Positions 17,885 to 27,602 of a stretch of 64,000 nucleotides of DNA are shown piece by piece. The notes beneath the pieces are model-generated. The model did not search any database. It was not told the origin of the DNA and worked only from the letters and a program-made list of their open reading frames with translations. Each line of letters opens with the position of its first letter. Position 1 is the first letter of the stretch. The translations under genes and the position numbers were made by a program. Source of the DNA: Mesobacillus subterraneus (lineage in GTDB: Bacteria; Bacillota; Bacilli; Bacillales; Cytobacillaceae); contig NZ_JXIQ01000029.1 in NCBI RefSeq assembly GCF_000934845.1, positions 1 through 64,000 of the forward strand, in the 5' to 3' direction.

Positions 17885-17972
17885 AGACAGGTTAGAGGTT
17901 AGGAGGGACAAAGTTGTCAAAAAAGCGACGTTATTTTGACAGGTTTGGAAGTGAGAGGGGAAAAGTTGTCAA
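17885..17972. repeat. Two imperfect GACAGGTT...GTTGTCAA repeats
   Basis: Two 35-36 nt units, at 17885-17920 and 17938-17972, share GACAGGTT at the start, GAGGG in the middle and AAAGTTGTCAA at the end. The ends of each unit are mutually complementary (TTGACA/TGTCAA), so each can fold. They occupy most of the 344-nt gap before mutS. Confidence 0.6.
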
Positions 17973-18037
17973 GAAACCCCTATCACACGGATCCTTGCCG
18001 GATTTATGGGCTGGTCATTCTTTTTAAGTGGATTCTA

Positions 18038-18066
18038 TCGAAAATTATTTTGTGTCGAGTTATAAT
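18038..18066 (+). promoter_or_regulatory. Promoter of mutSL
   Basis: TCGAAA at 18038-18043, 17 bases, TATAAT at 18061-18066. Confidence 0.55.
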
Positions 18067-18182
18067 AGATATTTAGAGTAGGAGTCGAAACTGTTTCCTT
18101 GAAACCTGGAAAGAGTCGGTGCTACAACGACAAATGCAAAATAATGCAGAATAAAAACGCAAAAAGAATGTTGGAGGATAAT

Positions 18183-20825
18183 ATGGCTACATATACCCCT
18201 ATGATCAAGCAATACCTGCAAGTGAAGGCGGATTACCAAGATGCCTTTTTATTTTTCCGACTGGGAGATTTTTATGAAATGTTCTTTGAGGATGCGCTCA
18301 AGGCATCCCAGGAGCTAGAGATCACACTTACAAGCAGAGAGGGCGGCGGGGAGGAACGGATTCCGATGTGCGGGGTGCCGTACCATGCTGCTCCAAATTA
18401 TATTGAGCAGCTGATAAATAGAGGCTATAAAGTGGCTATCTGTGAACAAACGGAAGACCCAAAGACAGCCAAAGGCGTCGTAAAGCGTGAGGTAGTCCAG
18501 TTGATCACACCTGGAACAGTGATGGAAGGGCATGGACTTCTGGAAAAAGAGAATAATTTTATTGCCACGGTAACTGTCTTTTCTAATAATCAATACGGTT
18601 TTGCCTGCAGCGATCTTTCAACAGGAGAAAGCAGGGCTACCTTAATTAAAGGAAGTATGGATGAGCTAATCAACGAACTATCGATTTCTGGCGCAAAAGA
18701 AGTTGTCATCGAAAGCACGCTACCGCCGGAAATCCAGCAAAAACTAAAGGAACGCTCCATTCTGGCCTTTTCCATTGAAGATAACAGCGACGTGAATGAG
18801 AATTTTTCAGCGTTATTTTCGGAACTGGATGAGGAGGCGCTGATCACAACCACTTCCAGATTATTTCATTATCTTTACCGAACCCAAAAGCGAAGTCTTG
18901 ATCATTTACAAAAAGTTACCGTTTATCAAGTGCAGCAATATATGAAGATTGATTATTTTTCTAAGCGAAATTTAGAACTGACGGAAACAATCCGTTCGAC
19001 AGCGAAAAAAGGCACGCTTTTGTGGCTGCTGGATGAAACGATGACAGCGATGGGCGGAAGGATGCTGAAACAATGGATCAACCGGCCGCTGATTGACAAA
19101 ACTGATATCGGCCGCCGACAGGAACTAGTTCAATTATTCGTTGGCCAGTTTTTTGAACGCCAGGAGTTGCGGGAAAAATTGAAGGAAGTATACGATTTGG
19201 AGCGATTGGCCGGCCGTGTTGCTTTTGGCAATCTGAATCCAAGAGACTTGATGCAGCTGAAAAGATCATTGCTTCAGGTGCCTGTGCTAAAGGATATACT
19301 GGTGAATCTCGATCACAATGAAGCAAAAAGAATGGCAGAAAGGCTTGATCCTTGTGAGGAAGCTGCCGATTTGCTCGAGACGGCAATCGTTGACCATCCT
19401 CCTATCTCTGTAAAAGAAGGAAACATCATCCGGGACGGTTATGACCACCAGTTGGACCAGTATCGGGATGCCAGTCGGAATGGGAAGACATGGATTGCGA
19501 TGCTGGAGCGCGAGGAGCGGGAAAAGACGGGCATTAAATCACTAAAAGTTGGTTATAATCGAGTGTTTGGCTACTATATTGAAGTGACCAGAGCGAATTT
19601 GCATTTGCTGCAGGAAGGGCGATATGAAAGAAAGCAGACTCTTTCCAATGCAGAGCGGTTCATTACTCCTGAGCTAAAGGAAAAGGAAGAATTGATCCTT
19701 GCTGCCGAGGAAAAAAGCATCGAGCTAGAGTACCAGCTATTTACCGGCATTCGCGAGACGATCAAAGAATATATTCCGAGATTGCAGGCCCTTGCCAAGG
19801 CGCTCAGTGAACTCGATGTCCTGCTAGGCTTTGCAGAGCTTAGTGAGCAAAGGCATTATGCCAGACCTGTATTTTCCCCTGACCGGAAAATACACTTGAA
19901 GGATGGACGCCATCCGGTGGTCGAAAAAGTGATGGATGCGCAAGAATACGTGCCTAATGACTGCTATATGGACAAGGATCGTGAAATCCTGTTGATTACA
20001 GGTCCGAATATGTCCGGGAAAAGCACCTATATGCGCCAGATTGCATTGACCGCCATTATGGCTCAAATTGGCTGCTTCGTTCCTGCTGATGAGGCCGAAC
20101 TGCCGATTTTTGACCAAGTGTTCACTAGAATCGGGGCCGCAGACGATCTTGTTTCCGGTCAAAGTACGTTCATGGTCGAAATGCTCGAGGCGAGGAACGC
20201 GATCATGAATGCCTCCGGAGACAGCTTGATTTTATTCGATGAAATCGGCCGGGGAACTTCCACCTATGACGGCATGGCACTCGCTCAGGCAATGATTGAA
20301 TACATCCATAATAAAATTGGTGCGAAAACATTGTTCTCAACGCATTATCATGAACTGACCACCTTGGAAAAGGATTTACGGAAATTGAAAAATGTTCATG
20401 TCAGCGCAGTGGAACAAAACGGCAAGGTCGTGTTCCTTCATAAAATCAGAGAAGGTGCAGCTGATAAGAGTTACGGTATCCATGTTGCCCAGCTGGCTGA
20501 ATTGCCGCAGGAACTGATTGAACGCGCTGCGGAAATCCTGCAGATCCTCGAGCAGACGGACAATCAGAGTTCTGATGTCCACGATTTGAAAAATGGATTG
20601 AATACCATTCGACCATCTGCGGAAGAAAATCTTCAGGCAAGGGAAACAGCAGCGGCAGCACAATTGTCCTTTTTCGATGAAGAGCCTGGACAGCCAAAAA
20701 ACAATAAAGCAAGCAAGAAGGAAAAGCAGATCCTCGAGCAATTAAGTGAACTGGAAATTCTCGATATGACCCCGTTACAGGCGATGAATATGCTCTATGA
20801 CTTGCAAAAAAAGCTTCGTAAGTAA
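18183..20825 (+). CDS. mutS: DNA mismatch repair protein MutS
   Basis: MutS recognises mismatches and small loops and recruits MutL (880 aa; B. subtilis 858). The mismatch-binding domain has the GDFYEMF signature with its intercalating phenylalanine near residue 35. Connector and lever regions follow. The ABC-type ATPase has Walker [10 protein letters not shown], Walker [10 protein letters not shown] and the STHYHEL motif. The C-terminal tail holds the SFFDE beta-clamp binding motif. ATG 18183 lies 5 nt past GGAGG; the in-frame TTG at 18099 would add 28 residues unlike the family. mutL follows after 30 nt. Confidence 0.97.
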   Translation: MATYTPMIKQYLQVKADYQDAFLFFRLGDFYEMFFEDALKASQELEITLTSREGGGEERIPMCGVPYHAAPNYIEQLINRGYKVAICEQTEDPKTAKGVVKREVVQLITPGTVMEGHGLLEKENNFIATVTVFSNNQYGFACSDLSTGESRATLIKGSMDELINELSISGAKEVVIESTLPPEIQQKLKERSILAFSIEDNSDVNENFSALFSELDEEALITTTSRLFHYLYRTQKRSLDHLQKVTVYQVQQYMKIDYFSKRNLELTETIRSTAKKGTLLWLLDETMTAMGGRMLKQWINRPLIDKTDIGRRQELVQLFVGQFFERQELREKLKEVYDLERLAGRVAFGNLNPRDLMQLKRSLLQVPVLKDILVNLDHNEAKRMAERLDPCEEAADLLETAIVDHPPISVKEGNIIRDGYDHQLDQYRDASRNGKTWIAMLEREEREKTGIKSLKVGYNRVFGYYIEVTRANLHLLQEGRYERKQTLSNAERFITPELKEKEELILAAEEKSIELEYQLFTGIRETIKEYIPRLQALAKALSELDVLLGFAELSEQRHYARPVFSPDRKIHLKDGRHPVVEKVMDAQEYVPNDCYMDKDREILLITGPNMSGKSTYMRQIALTAIMAQIGCFVPADEAELPIFDQVFTRIGAADDLVSGQSTFMVEMLEARNAIMNASGDSLILFDEIGRGTSTYDGMALAQAMIEYIHNKIGAKTLFSTHYHELTTLEKDLRKLKNVHVSAVEQNGKVVFLHKIREGAADKSYGIHVAQLAELPQELIERAAEILQILEQTDNQSSDVHDLKNGLNTIRPSAEENLQARETAAAAQLSFFDEEPGQPKNNKASKKEKQILEQLSELEILDMTPLQAMNMLYDLQKKLRK

Positions 20826-20855
20826 TACTAAATATACCAGCTGGAGGGAAGAAAA

Positions 20856-22784
20856 TTGGGGAAGATCATTCAGCTTGATGATGCACTATCGAATAAAATT
20901 GCTGCCGGTGAAGTGGTTGAACGGCCGGCTTCTGTTGTAAAGGAGCTGCTTGAGAACGCGATTGATGCCAACAGTTCGGTAATTGAAATTGATTTGGAGG
21001 AAGCAGGACTAGCGAAGATAAGGATTACAGATAATGGCGATGGCATCGAGGAAGAAGACGTTCTGATTGCTTTCCAAAGGCACGCTACAAGCAAAATCAA
21101 GAATGAAAATGACTTGTTCCGGATCAGAACTCTCGGGTTCAGGGGAGAAGCCTTGCCAAGTATCGCCTCTGTTTCCAGGCTCGAAATGAAGACATCTACC
21201 GGATTAGAAGGCAATAAAGTGTTGATTGAAGGCGGCAAAGTTGAAACGATTGAAAAGGCAGCCAGCCGAAAAGGAACGGATATCACGATCTCTGACCTAT
21301 TTTTTAACACTCCTGCACGCCTTAAATATATGAAGACCGTCCATACTGAGCTTGGCAATATCACCGATGTTGTGAATCGCCTGGCACTTGCAAATCCGAG
21401 TATTTCATTCAGGCTTGTTCATAATGGACGTCAACTTTTGAAGACGACCGGAAATGGAGACGTTCGCCAGGTGCTAGCTGCTATTTACGGCATCAATATG
21501 GTCCAATCAATGATCCCGATTTCCGGAGAGTCATTGGATTATAAAATAACTGGCTATATTTCGATGCCTGAGATTACACGGGCATCAAGAAACTATATAT
21601 CGACGATGATCAACGGACGGTTTATCAAGAACTATGCGCTGGTGAAGGCGATCCAAGAAGGGTACCATACCCTGCTCCCGATTGGCCGATATCCGGTTGT
21701 CCTGCTTACCATCGAAATGGACCCGCTGCTCATTGATGTGAACGTCCATCCTTCAAAAATGGAAGTGCGATTGAGCAAGGAACAGGAACTTAATCATCTT
21801 GTCACCAGTGTGATTAAGGATGCTTTTAAGACAAAAGAGCTGATCCCAGCAGGGGTTGTTGCACAAAAACAAGAAAAGGCCAAATCAGAACAATTCTTCT
21901 TGGAACTGGACCACACGGAAGATGCTGACCACAAGCAGGATAACGGATCAACACCTGGGGTCAGCAAACCTTTCGTCGAGGAAAAAGCAGCAGAGCTGAG
22001 CGAGCGCTATAAAGCAGCAGGACAGCAGGAATTCCCTAAAAATGAGCTGCCAAACTGGCAAAATGCCATAGTGGCCCAGGAGCCCTTCATGGAGCCGAAG
22101 TTCAAAGTGCAAGAGGAACAGCATAATGTTCCGATCAATAGCCAATTCGGTACAGAGGACGTTAAGGACGATTCTGAAATTCAAGCAGAGGAGAAAGCAT
22201 TACGCGTTCCTCCTTTATACCCAATCGGGCAAATGCACGGAACGTATATTCTTGCCCAGAATGAACGTGGCTTATACATCATTGACCAACATGCTGCTCA
22301 GGAACGGATTAAATATGAATATTTCAGGGAAAAAGTAGGCCAGGTGACGACTGAGCTGCAGGACTTGCTGGTGCCGATCACCCTTGAGTATTCTGCCGAT
22401 GAATGCCTGAAAATCAGCGAATATCAGCATGAGCTTGAGCGAGTTGGTGTCATTCTAGAGCCATTTGGCTACAATAGTTTCATTGTCCGCTCACACCCTC
22501 AGTGGCTCCCTAACGGCGAGGAAAAAGAGTTAATTGAAGACATGATTGAACAGCTTTTGCTAATGAAAAAGGTGGATATTAAAAAGCTGAGAGAGGAAGC
22601 GGCGATCATGATGAGCTGCAAGGCATCGATCAAAGCGAATCATTTCTTACGTATTGATGAAATTCAGGCTTTGCTGGATGAACTCCGCCGTGCGTCTGAT
22701 CCATTCACTTGCCCACATGGCAGACCAATCATCGTTCATTATTCAACCTATGAAATGGAGAAAATGTTCAAAAGAGTGATGTAG
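20856..22784 (+). CDS. mutL: DNA mismatch repair protein MutL
   Basis: MutL (642 aa) couples mismatch recognition to strand removal. In bacteria lacking MutH, as here, it carries a latent nickase. The N-terminal GHKL ATPase shows [25 protein letters not shown] and [12 protein letters not shown]. The C-terminal domain has the endonuclease motif [12 protein letters not shown] and the CPHGRP segment. A variable acidic linker lies between. The start is TTG 20856, 7 nt past GGAGGG. It forms an operon with mutS. Confidence 0.97.
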   Translation: MGKIIQLDDALSNKIAAGEVVERPASVVKELLENAIDANSSVIEIDLEEAGLAKIRITDNGDGIEEEDVLIAFQRHATSKIKNENDLFRIRTLGFRGEALPSIASVSRLEMKTSTGLEGNKVLIEGGKVETIEKAASRKGTDITISDLFFNTPARLKYMKTVHTELGNITDVVNRLALANPSISFRLVHNGRQLLKTTGNGDVRQVLAAIYGINMVQSMIPISGESLDYKITGYISMPEITRASRNYISTMINGRFIKNYALVKAIQEGYHTLLPIGRYPVVLLTIEMDPLLIDVNVHPSKMEVRLSKEQELNHLVTSVIKDAFKTKELIPAGVVAQKQEKAKSEQFFLELDHTEDADHKQDNGSTPGVSKPFVEEKAAELSERYKAAGQQEFPKNELPNWQNAIVAQEPFMEPKFKVQEEQHNVPINSQFGTEDVKDDSEIQAEEKALRVPPLYPIGQMHGTYILAQNERGLYIIDQHAAQERIKYEYFREKVGQVTTELQDLLVPITLEYSADECLKISEYQHELERVGVILEPFGYNSFIVRSHPQWLPNGEEKELIEDMIEQLLLMKKVDIKKLREEAAIMMSCKASIKANHFLRIDEIQALLDELRRASDPFTCPHGRPIIVHYSTYEMEKMFKRVM

Positions 22785-22789
22785 TCTGA

Positions 22790-22826
22790 GAAAACAGTGT
22801 TCCTAAAAGAGGACACTGTTTTTTTA
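22790..22826 (+). terminator. Terminator after mutSL
   Basis: The stem AACAGTGT with ACACTGTT, extended by CCT/AGG with one bulge, then TTTTTT. Confidence 0.8.
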
Positions 22827-22847
22827 ACTCTTTAAAAAGTATGTTTA

Positions 22848-22867
22848 TTAGTGTAAAATTACACTAA
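22848..22867. promoter_or_regulatory. 20-bp palindrome before the 148-aa membrane protein gene
   Basis: TTAGTGTAA-AA-TTACACTAA is a perfect inverted repeat. It overlaps a candidate -10 (TAAAAT, 22854-22859) that has a weak TTTAAA 17 bases upstream. It looks like an operator for a dimeric repressor of unknown identity. Confidence 0.5.
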
Positions 22868-22935
22868 TAGAAAATTTTTTCAAGGAGATCATTCTTACTA
22901 CTTGATTTTTATAGGATAATAGGAGGGGGGATTCT

Positions 22936-23382
22936 ATGGTGGTCTTTTTGTTACTGATTTTAGTTATGCCAATAGTGATACTCGTTTTTATTGTAGCTTT
23001 TGCAGTGAAAAATAAGGAGCAGGGGGGAGAAAAAGTGGTTAGACATATTTACACTTACCTAGTTTTATTTGCGACATTGATGATGGTTATAGGCGGAGGG
23101 GTGTCCATTTTTATGGCGGCAGCAGACCTTGCAAGCCCGACAGGTTATTATCAAAGTTTTACAGACTATAAGCAAATGACGATAGCTGGTAAAATAGAAG
23201 GTTCAAAAACGGAAACAAGCGAGGATGAACTGCGAAGGAATTACGAGATCTATGTAAAAGAGGAAAAATTACGTCAAAAAGACGGGGCGATCAATCAAAT
23301 CATTAAGAGTCTTGGTTTTATTGTCATTCCACTTCCGGTTTTTCTTTACTTCAACAGACTGAGGAAGCATCAATCTGAGTGA
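22936..23382 (+). CDS. Small membrane protein, DUF5671-like
   Basis: A 148-aa protein of unknown function. Two hydrophobic helices lie in the first 75 residues (VVFLLLILVMPIVILVFIVAF and an IYTYLVLFATLMMVIGGGVS segment). A charged stretch of about 50 residues and a third helix near the C-terminus (SLGFIVIPLPVFLYF) follow. The second segment resembles DUF5671 domains, but I am not certain. A strong ribosome site (AGGAGGGGGG) precedes ATG 22936. It is alone between mutL and mreBH, and its promoter carries a perfect palindrome, so it is probably regulated individually. Confidence 0.75.
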   Translation: MVVFLLLILVMPIVILVFIVAFAVKNKEQGGEKVVRHIYTYLVLFATLMMVIGGGVSIFMAAADLASPTGYYQSFTDYKQMTIAGKIEGSKTETSEDELRRNYEIYVKEEKLRQKDGAINQIIKSLGFIVIPLPVFLYFNRLRKHQSE

Positions 23383-23403
23383 AGAGAATTTTTCGGAATA
23401 TGG

Positions 23404-23430
23404 AAAAGACCGCTATTATAGCGGTCTTTT
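23404..23430. terminator. Bidirectional terminator
   Basis: AAAAGACCGCTAT paired with ATAGCGGTCTTTT is symmetric and sits between convergent genes. Confidence 0.85.
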
Positions 23431-23443
23431 CATCAAAAGGAGT

Positions 23444-24451
23444 TTACCTGACTGCCGGCTGAAGTTTATGGATATACTGCAAGGCTTTCCCTGTACCAAT
23501 GGCAACAGATTCCAGTGGGTTTGGAGCGATATGCACTGGGACAACCATTTCGCTCCCAAGCCATTCCTGCATGCCGTTCAGCAGGGCGCCGCCACCAGAA
23601 AGGATTACGCCGCGATCAACTATATCGCCGCTCAGCTCTGCTGGGCAATCTTCCAAAGTCGCGCGGATTGCTTCCATGATATGTAGCAGAGCTTCCTTAA
23701 TAGCATCTCTAATCTCATAGGAATGAAGAGTAATCGTTTTTGGAAGCCCAGTTACGAGGTCACGGCCGCGAATGTCCATTTCCAATTTCTCATGGTCAAT
23801 AAGCGCGTAGCCAATTTCTATTTTGACTTTCTCCGCAGTTCTCTCACCGATCAGAACATTGTATTCCTTGCGGACATATTGAATGATATCCTCGTCCAGT
23901 CTGTCGCCGGCGATTCGAATGGAGTGGCAGGCGACTACGCCCCCATAAGAGATAATTGCCACTTCCGTCGTACCTCCGCCAATATCGACAACAACATTTG
24001 CGACGGGTTCATCGACAGGAAGTCCAGCCCCAATCGCTGCGGCTATGGGCTCCTCTATTAGATGGACTTTTTTTGCGCCCGCGTTTCTGACGGCATCCTG
24101 AATTGCGCGGCGCTCTACACTAGTTGCACCAGAAGGTGTGCAGACAACAACATCTGGTTTACGAAGGGAGAAACCGCCTTTTTTGGAGGCTTTTTTCATT
24201 ATTTGTTTCAGCATTTCTGTCGTCATATCAAAATCGGCGATCACTCCGTCTTTCAATGGTCGGATGGCAACGATTTTACCAGGTGTCTTTCCGATCATTT
24301 CCTTTGCTTCTTTGCCAACCGCAAGAACCTGCTTCGTTTCTGTGTCAATTGCTACAACGGAAGGCTCGTTTAGGGCAATCCCCTTATTTTTACTATAAAC
24401 TAGAATATTGGCAGTACCTAAGTCAATTCCGATTTCTGTTGTTGATAACAT
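23444..24451 (-). CDS. mreBH: Rod shape-determining protein MreBH
   Basis: An actin-like cytoskeletal protein (335 aa, the same length as B. subtilis MreBH) that guides lateral wall synthesis and LytE autolysin placement. Actin-fold motifs are visible: [13 protein letters not shown] (phosphate 1), [13 protein letters not shown] (phosphate 2) and [11 protein letters not shown] (adenosine). Sequence is closer to MreBH than to MreB or Mbl, for example in the N-terminal [21 protein letters not shown]. The frame could begin at 24475, but ATG 24451 has GGGTG 8 nt upstream and gives the family N-terminus. It is monocistronic. Confidence 0.92.
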   Translation of the reverse strand: MLSTTEIGIDLGTANILVYSKNKGIALNEPSVVAIDTETKQVLAVGKEAKEMIGKTPGKIVAIRPLKDGVIADFDMTTEMLKQIMKKASKKGGFSLRKPDVVVCTPSGATSVERRAIQDAVRNAGAKKVHLIEEPIAAAIGAGLPVDEPVANVVVDIGGGTTEVAIISYGGVVACHSIRIAGDRLDEDIIQYVRKEYNVLIGERTAEKVKIEIGYALIDHEKLEMDIRGRDLVTGLPKTITLHSYEIRDAIKEALLHIMEAIRATLEDCPAELSGDIVDRGVILSGGGALLNGMQEWLGSEMVVPVHIAPNPLESVAIGTGKALQYIHKLQPAVR

Positions 24452-24716
24452 AGTTTGTTCACCCAGTTCCTTCATAATTATTAAACCATCATAAACTTCT
24501 ATTAACCTATCATGATTTTGGGGGTGGGAAGGCTTTTGTTACCGAATCGTTATGGAACTGTAAAGGTTGAGGAAATTTTTCTCATTATAGGAAAGGAGAG
24601 AATAATACTTAGAAAGAAGGGTATAATGCATAAATGTTCAACTGCTTCTTATTTAATGGTAAACTAAATGTAAGATGTCCTAATTTAAAATCGGACTTCC
24701 TCCGTAAAAAGGCAGT

Positions 24717-25679
24717 GTGAATTTTTTGAAAGAAAAACAGAAATTACTTGTACTAATTGGGCCAACTGCTGTTGGCAAAACAAAATTAAGCATGGAACTG
24801 GCGAAAAAATACGATGCAGAAATAATCAGCGGCGATTCCATGCAAATTTATAAAGGGATGGATATCGGCACGGCTAAAATCAGCCCCGAAGAGATGGAAG
24901 GCATACCACATCATTTAATCGATGTGAAAGAAGCGGAGGAAAGTTTCTCAGCCGCTGAGTTTCAGGAGATTGTCAGAAGAAAAATAGTGGAAATCAGCGA
25001 ACGTGGAAAGATGCCAATGGTTGTTGGTGGTACAGGCTTATATATTCAGTCTGCTATCTATGACTATCATTTTAGTGAGGCCCCTTCCGACCCAGCATTC
25101 CGACTGAGGCTAGAGAAAGAAGCAGAAGAAAAAGGCCCGGACTCTCTCCATAAGGAACTGAAAAGAATCGACCCGGAAAGTGCAGCCAGGATTCATCCCA
25201 ATAATGTCCGCCGTGTGATCAGGGCGCTTGAAATGAATCATTGCACTGGAAAGACAGCAGGCGAGCTGCGGGCCAATCAGTTGCCAGAACTAGTGTATGA
25301 TACGGCACTCATCGGACTAACGATGGAGAGAGAGTTGCTATACAGCCGGATTAACCTTCGTGTCGATCTTATGTTGAAACAGGGGCTCCTTGATGAGGTA
25401 AAGTATTTTTATGACAAAGGATTGCGAGACTGCCAATCGATCCAGGCAATTGGCTACAAAGAGCTCTACGAATACTTTGATGGGAAAGTTCTGTTGAGTG
25501 AAGCGATTGAAAATTTAAAACAAAACTCACGTCGCTATGCAAAAAGACAGCTTACCTGGTTTCGAAACAAGATGAATGTGGAATGGTTTGATATGACAGA
25601 CTGTAATGATGCGGGAAAAAAAATCGCTGAAATTTCCCTCTTTATTGAAGGAAAGCTTAATATAAAAGCGAATACATAA
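24717..25679 (+). CDS. miaA: tRNA dimethylallyltransferase MiaA
   Basis: MiaA (320 aa) transfers the dimethylallyl group to A37 of tRNAs reading UNN codons, making the substrate for MiaB encoded upstream in this window. Visible motifs: P-loop GPTAVGKT, SGDSMQIYKGMDIGTAK, GGTGLYIQS and the C-terminal QAIGYKELYEY / RRYAKRQLTWFRN. The start is GTG 24717 after AAAAGG; TTG 24726 is the alternative. A TATAAT at 24622-24627 could be its promoter but lacks a clear -35. hfq follows after 30 nt. Confidence 0.95.
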   Translation: MNFLKEKQKLLVLIGPTAVGKTKLSMELAKKYDAEIISGDSMQIYKGMDIGTAKISPEEMEGIPHHLIDVKEAEESFSAAEFQEIVRRKIVEISERGKMPMVVGGTGLYIQSAIYDYHFSEAPSDPAFRLRLEKEAEEKGPDSLHKELKRIDPESAARIHPNNVRRVIRALEMNHCTGKTAGELRANQLPELVYDTALIGLTMERELLYSRINLRVDLMLKQGLLDEVKYFYDKGLRDCQSIQAIGYKELYEYFDGKVLLSEAIENLKQNSRRYAKRQLTWFRNKMNVEWFDMTDCNDAGKKIAEISLFIEGKLNIKANT

Positions 25680-25709
25680 TAATAGAGATAAAAGAGGAGG
25701 ATTCCACCC

Positions 25710-25940
25710 ATGAAACAAGTGAACATTCAAGACCAGTATTTAAACCAGCTGCGCAAAGATAACATCAATGTGACCGTATTTTTATTAAACGGCTTTCAAC
25801 TAAGGGGCCAAATAAAAGGATTTGATAATTTTACTGTTTTGTTTGAGTCAGAAGGGAAACAGCAGCTTGTGTATAAGCATGCTATTTCAACCTTTGCGCC
25901 GCAAAAAAATGTTCAAATTGATTTTGAAGCTCAGGCTTAA
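25710..25940 (+). CDS. hfq: RNA chaperone Hfq
   Basis: Hfq forms a hexameric ring that binds small RNAs and mRNAs (76 aa). Sm1 and Sm2 motifs are present ([25 protein letters not shown] and the YKHAIST signature). ATG 25710 follows AGAGGAGG. The miaA-hfq order is conserved widely. It is followed by a strong terminator. Confidence 0.97.
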   Translation: MKQVNIQDQYLNQLRKDNINVTVFLLNGFQLRGQIKGFDNFTVLFESEGKQQLVYKHAISTFAPQKNVQIDFEAQA

Positions 25941-25956
25941 TCTAATATTGAAAGAA

Positions 25957-25983
25957 GAAAACCCGCTGATTGCGGGTTTTTTC
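25957..25983 (+). terminator. Terminator after hfq
   Basis: The stem AAACCCGC with GCGGGTTT, then TTTTC. Confidence 0.85.
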
Positions 25984-26210
25984 TTGTGGAGTTGCAATAG
26001 TCCTGTATGGGAGCGAAAAAGAAAATGAAAAGTTTATTTTAAAAATGAATTCCAAGGTTGTTGAATACATATAAATATAGGAGTTTTCTTTCTTGGGAAA
26101 CCAACAAAATACGACAAGATAAAATTGTCTGGCATTATCTGAAAAAACCGAATGAATGGCACCTATACAGCGTTATGCTGTTATTGTTTTGAGAATGAGA
26201 GGTGTAATTT

Positions 26211-27170
26211 TTGGACCAACCGCTACGCAAGAAAAACAATGGTCAAATCAGCATTGTACTAAATGCACAAAAAAGAAAAGCGTTGACGAAGGATTTGCCA
26301 GAGTCGCAGCTGGTTCCAAAGTCGATCCCGCAGGAGCATACCGCTTTAAAGGAAATTGAAGAAGAGCTCGGAGCACTGGTTGGTATGGAAGAAATGAAAA
26401 GAATCATCAAAGAAATCTATGCCTGGATCTATGTGAACAAAAAGCGGGAAGAGATAGGACTAAGAGCTGGAAAACAGGCTCTCCATATGATGTTCAAAGG
26501 GAATCCAGGAACCGGAAAGACAACGGTGGCGAGGATTATTGGGAAGCTTTTTCTCAAGATGAATGTCCTCTCAAAAGGGCATTTGATTGAAGCCGAAAGA
26601 GCGGACCTAGTAGGGGAATACATTGGACACACGGCGCAGAAAACAAGGGATCTGATAAAGAAAGCAATGGGGGGAATTCTGTTCATTGATGAAGCGTATT
26701 CACTTGGCCGTGGAGGAGAGAAAGACTTCGGCAAAGAAGCGATTGATACTTTGGTAAAGCATATGGAGGATAAGCAACATGAATTCATCTTAATTCTTGC
26801 AGGCTACTCGCGGGAAATGGATTTTTTCTTGACCTTGAATCCTGGGCTTCAATCAAGATTTCCGCTGGTTATTGATTTCCCTGACTATACCATCGACCAG
26901 CTCATGGAAATCGGCCAGCAGATGTTGAAAGAAAGAGAATACAGCTTGAGCCATGAAGCCGAACGGAAACTGAGGGAACATCTAGTAACAGTGAAATCGA
27001 CGCTTAGTGCTGTAGCTTTTTCAAACGGACGATACGTAAGAAATATTATTGAAAAATCGATTAGGGCCCAGGCGATGCGTTTACTGCTGCAAAACCAATA
27101 TGATCGCCATGAACTGATGACTTTAAGGAGCAATGACCTTGTTTTTTCGGATGGCAGAAGGGGAAAATAA
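26211..27170 (+). CDS. spoVK: Stage V sporulation protein K
   Basis: SpoVK (319 aa) is an AAA+ ATPase of the CbxX/CfxQ type, made in the mother cell and required for spore maturation. It has Walker A GNPGTGKTT, Walker B GILFIDEAYSL and sensor motif FILILAGYSREMD. The start is TTG 26211, 6 nt past AGAGGTG. It occupies its B. subtilis position between hfq and hflX. The roughly 230-nt gap after the hfq terminator probably holds a SigE promoter, but I could not fix one. Confidence 0.94.
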   Translation: MDQPLRKKNNGQISIVLNAQKRKALTKDLPESQLVPKSIPQEHTALKEIEEELGALVGMEEMKRIIKEIYAWIYVNKKREEIGLRAGKQALHMMFKGNPGTGKTTVARIIGKLFLKMNVLSKGHLIEAERADLVGEYIGHTAQKTRDLIKKAMGGILFIDEAYSLGRGGEKDFGKEAIDTLVKHMEDKQHEFILILAGYSREMDFFLTLNPGLQSRFPLVIDFPDYTIDQLMEIGQQMLKEREYSLSHEAERKLREHLVTVKSTLSAVAFSNGRYVRNIIEKSIRAQAMRLLLQNQYDRHELMTLRSNDLVFSDGRRGK

Positions 27171-27185
27171 TGTCAGCACATATTG

Positions 27186-27214
27186 TTGACATTGTTTTTT
27201 GAAGTTGTTAATAT
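27186..27214 (+). promoter_or_regulatory. SigA promoter of the glutaredoxin gene
   Basis: TTGACA at 27186-27191, 17 bases, TAATAT at 27209-27214. The -35 is perfect and the -10 near-consensus. The -10 lies inside the palindrome at 27208-27233. Confidence 0.85.
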
Positions 27215-27233
27215 ACCCATATAGGTATATTAA
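27208..27233. promoter_or_regulatory. 26-bp operator-like palindrome over the -10 element
   Basis: TTAATATACC-N6-GGTATATTAA has perfect 10-bp arms and covers the -10 and the start site. The TATACC-N6-GGTATA core resembles operators of CsoR/CstR-type repressors and recurs at 58045-58062 before an MFS gene. Confidence 0.7.
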
Positions 27234-27253
27234 ACGAAACGGAGGAATGCAAA

Positions 27254-27484
27254 ATGAACGAAATTACGGTATACACAACGAACACATGTCCTTATTGCAC
27301 GATGTTGAAGAATTTTCTTGATGATAAAGGACTTTCATACAAAGAAGTGAATGTCCAGCGTGATCCGATCGCAGCGCAAAGATTGGTGGATGCAACCGGA
27401 CAAATGGGAGTGCCACAATCCAATGTCAATGGAAACTGGGTACTGGGATTTGATCCGAATTCCATTATGTCCTTCCTGAAATAA
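27254..27484 (+). CDS. Glutaredoxin family protein
   Basis: A 76-aa thioredoxin-fold protein with the CPYC active site near residue 12. It also has the cis-proline segment GVPQSNVNG and a GFDPN motif. It probably reduces disulfides or mixed disulfides, perhaps with bacillithiol or coenzyme A as partner, since Bacillaceae lack glutathione. GGAGG lies just before ATG 27254. It is monocistronic with its own strong promoter under a palindromic operator, which suggests repression in normal growth and induction by thiol, persulfide or metal stress. Confidence 0.9.
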   Translation: MNEITVYTTNTCPYCTMLKNFLDDKGLSYKEVNVQRDPIAAQRLVDATGQMGVPQSNVNGNWVLGFDPNSIMSFLK

Positions 27485-27490
27485 TAGAAT

Positions 27491-27527
27491 GAAAAAAGGA
27501 TTCCTGTACTACTGGAATCCTTTTTTC
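27491..27527 (+). terminator. Terminator after the glutaredoxin gene
   Basis: AAAAAAGGATTCC pairs with GGAATCCTTTTTT around a loop of about 9 nt. Confidence 0.85.
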
Positions 27528-27560
27528 ATTTTCTCTGTATTTTTCTTTGCCGATCTATTT

Positions 27561-27569
27561 TGGTATGAT
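27561..27569 (+). promoter_or_regulatory. Extended -10 promoter of hflX
   Basis: TGG directly before TATGAT (27564-27569) gives an extended -10. The -35 region is T-rich but poor. Confidence 0.45.
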
Positions 27570-27602
27570 TACTTTAGTTATCTAAGGAGAGAAGGGTACG
27601 AT

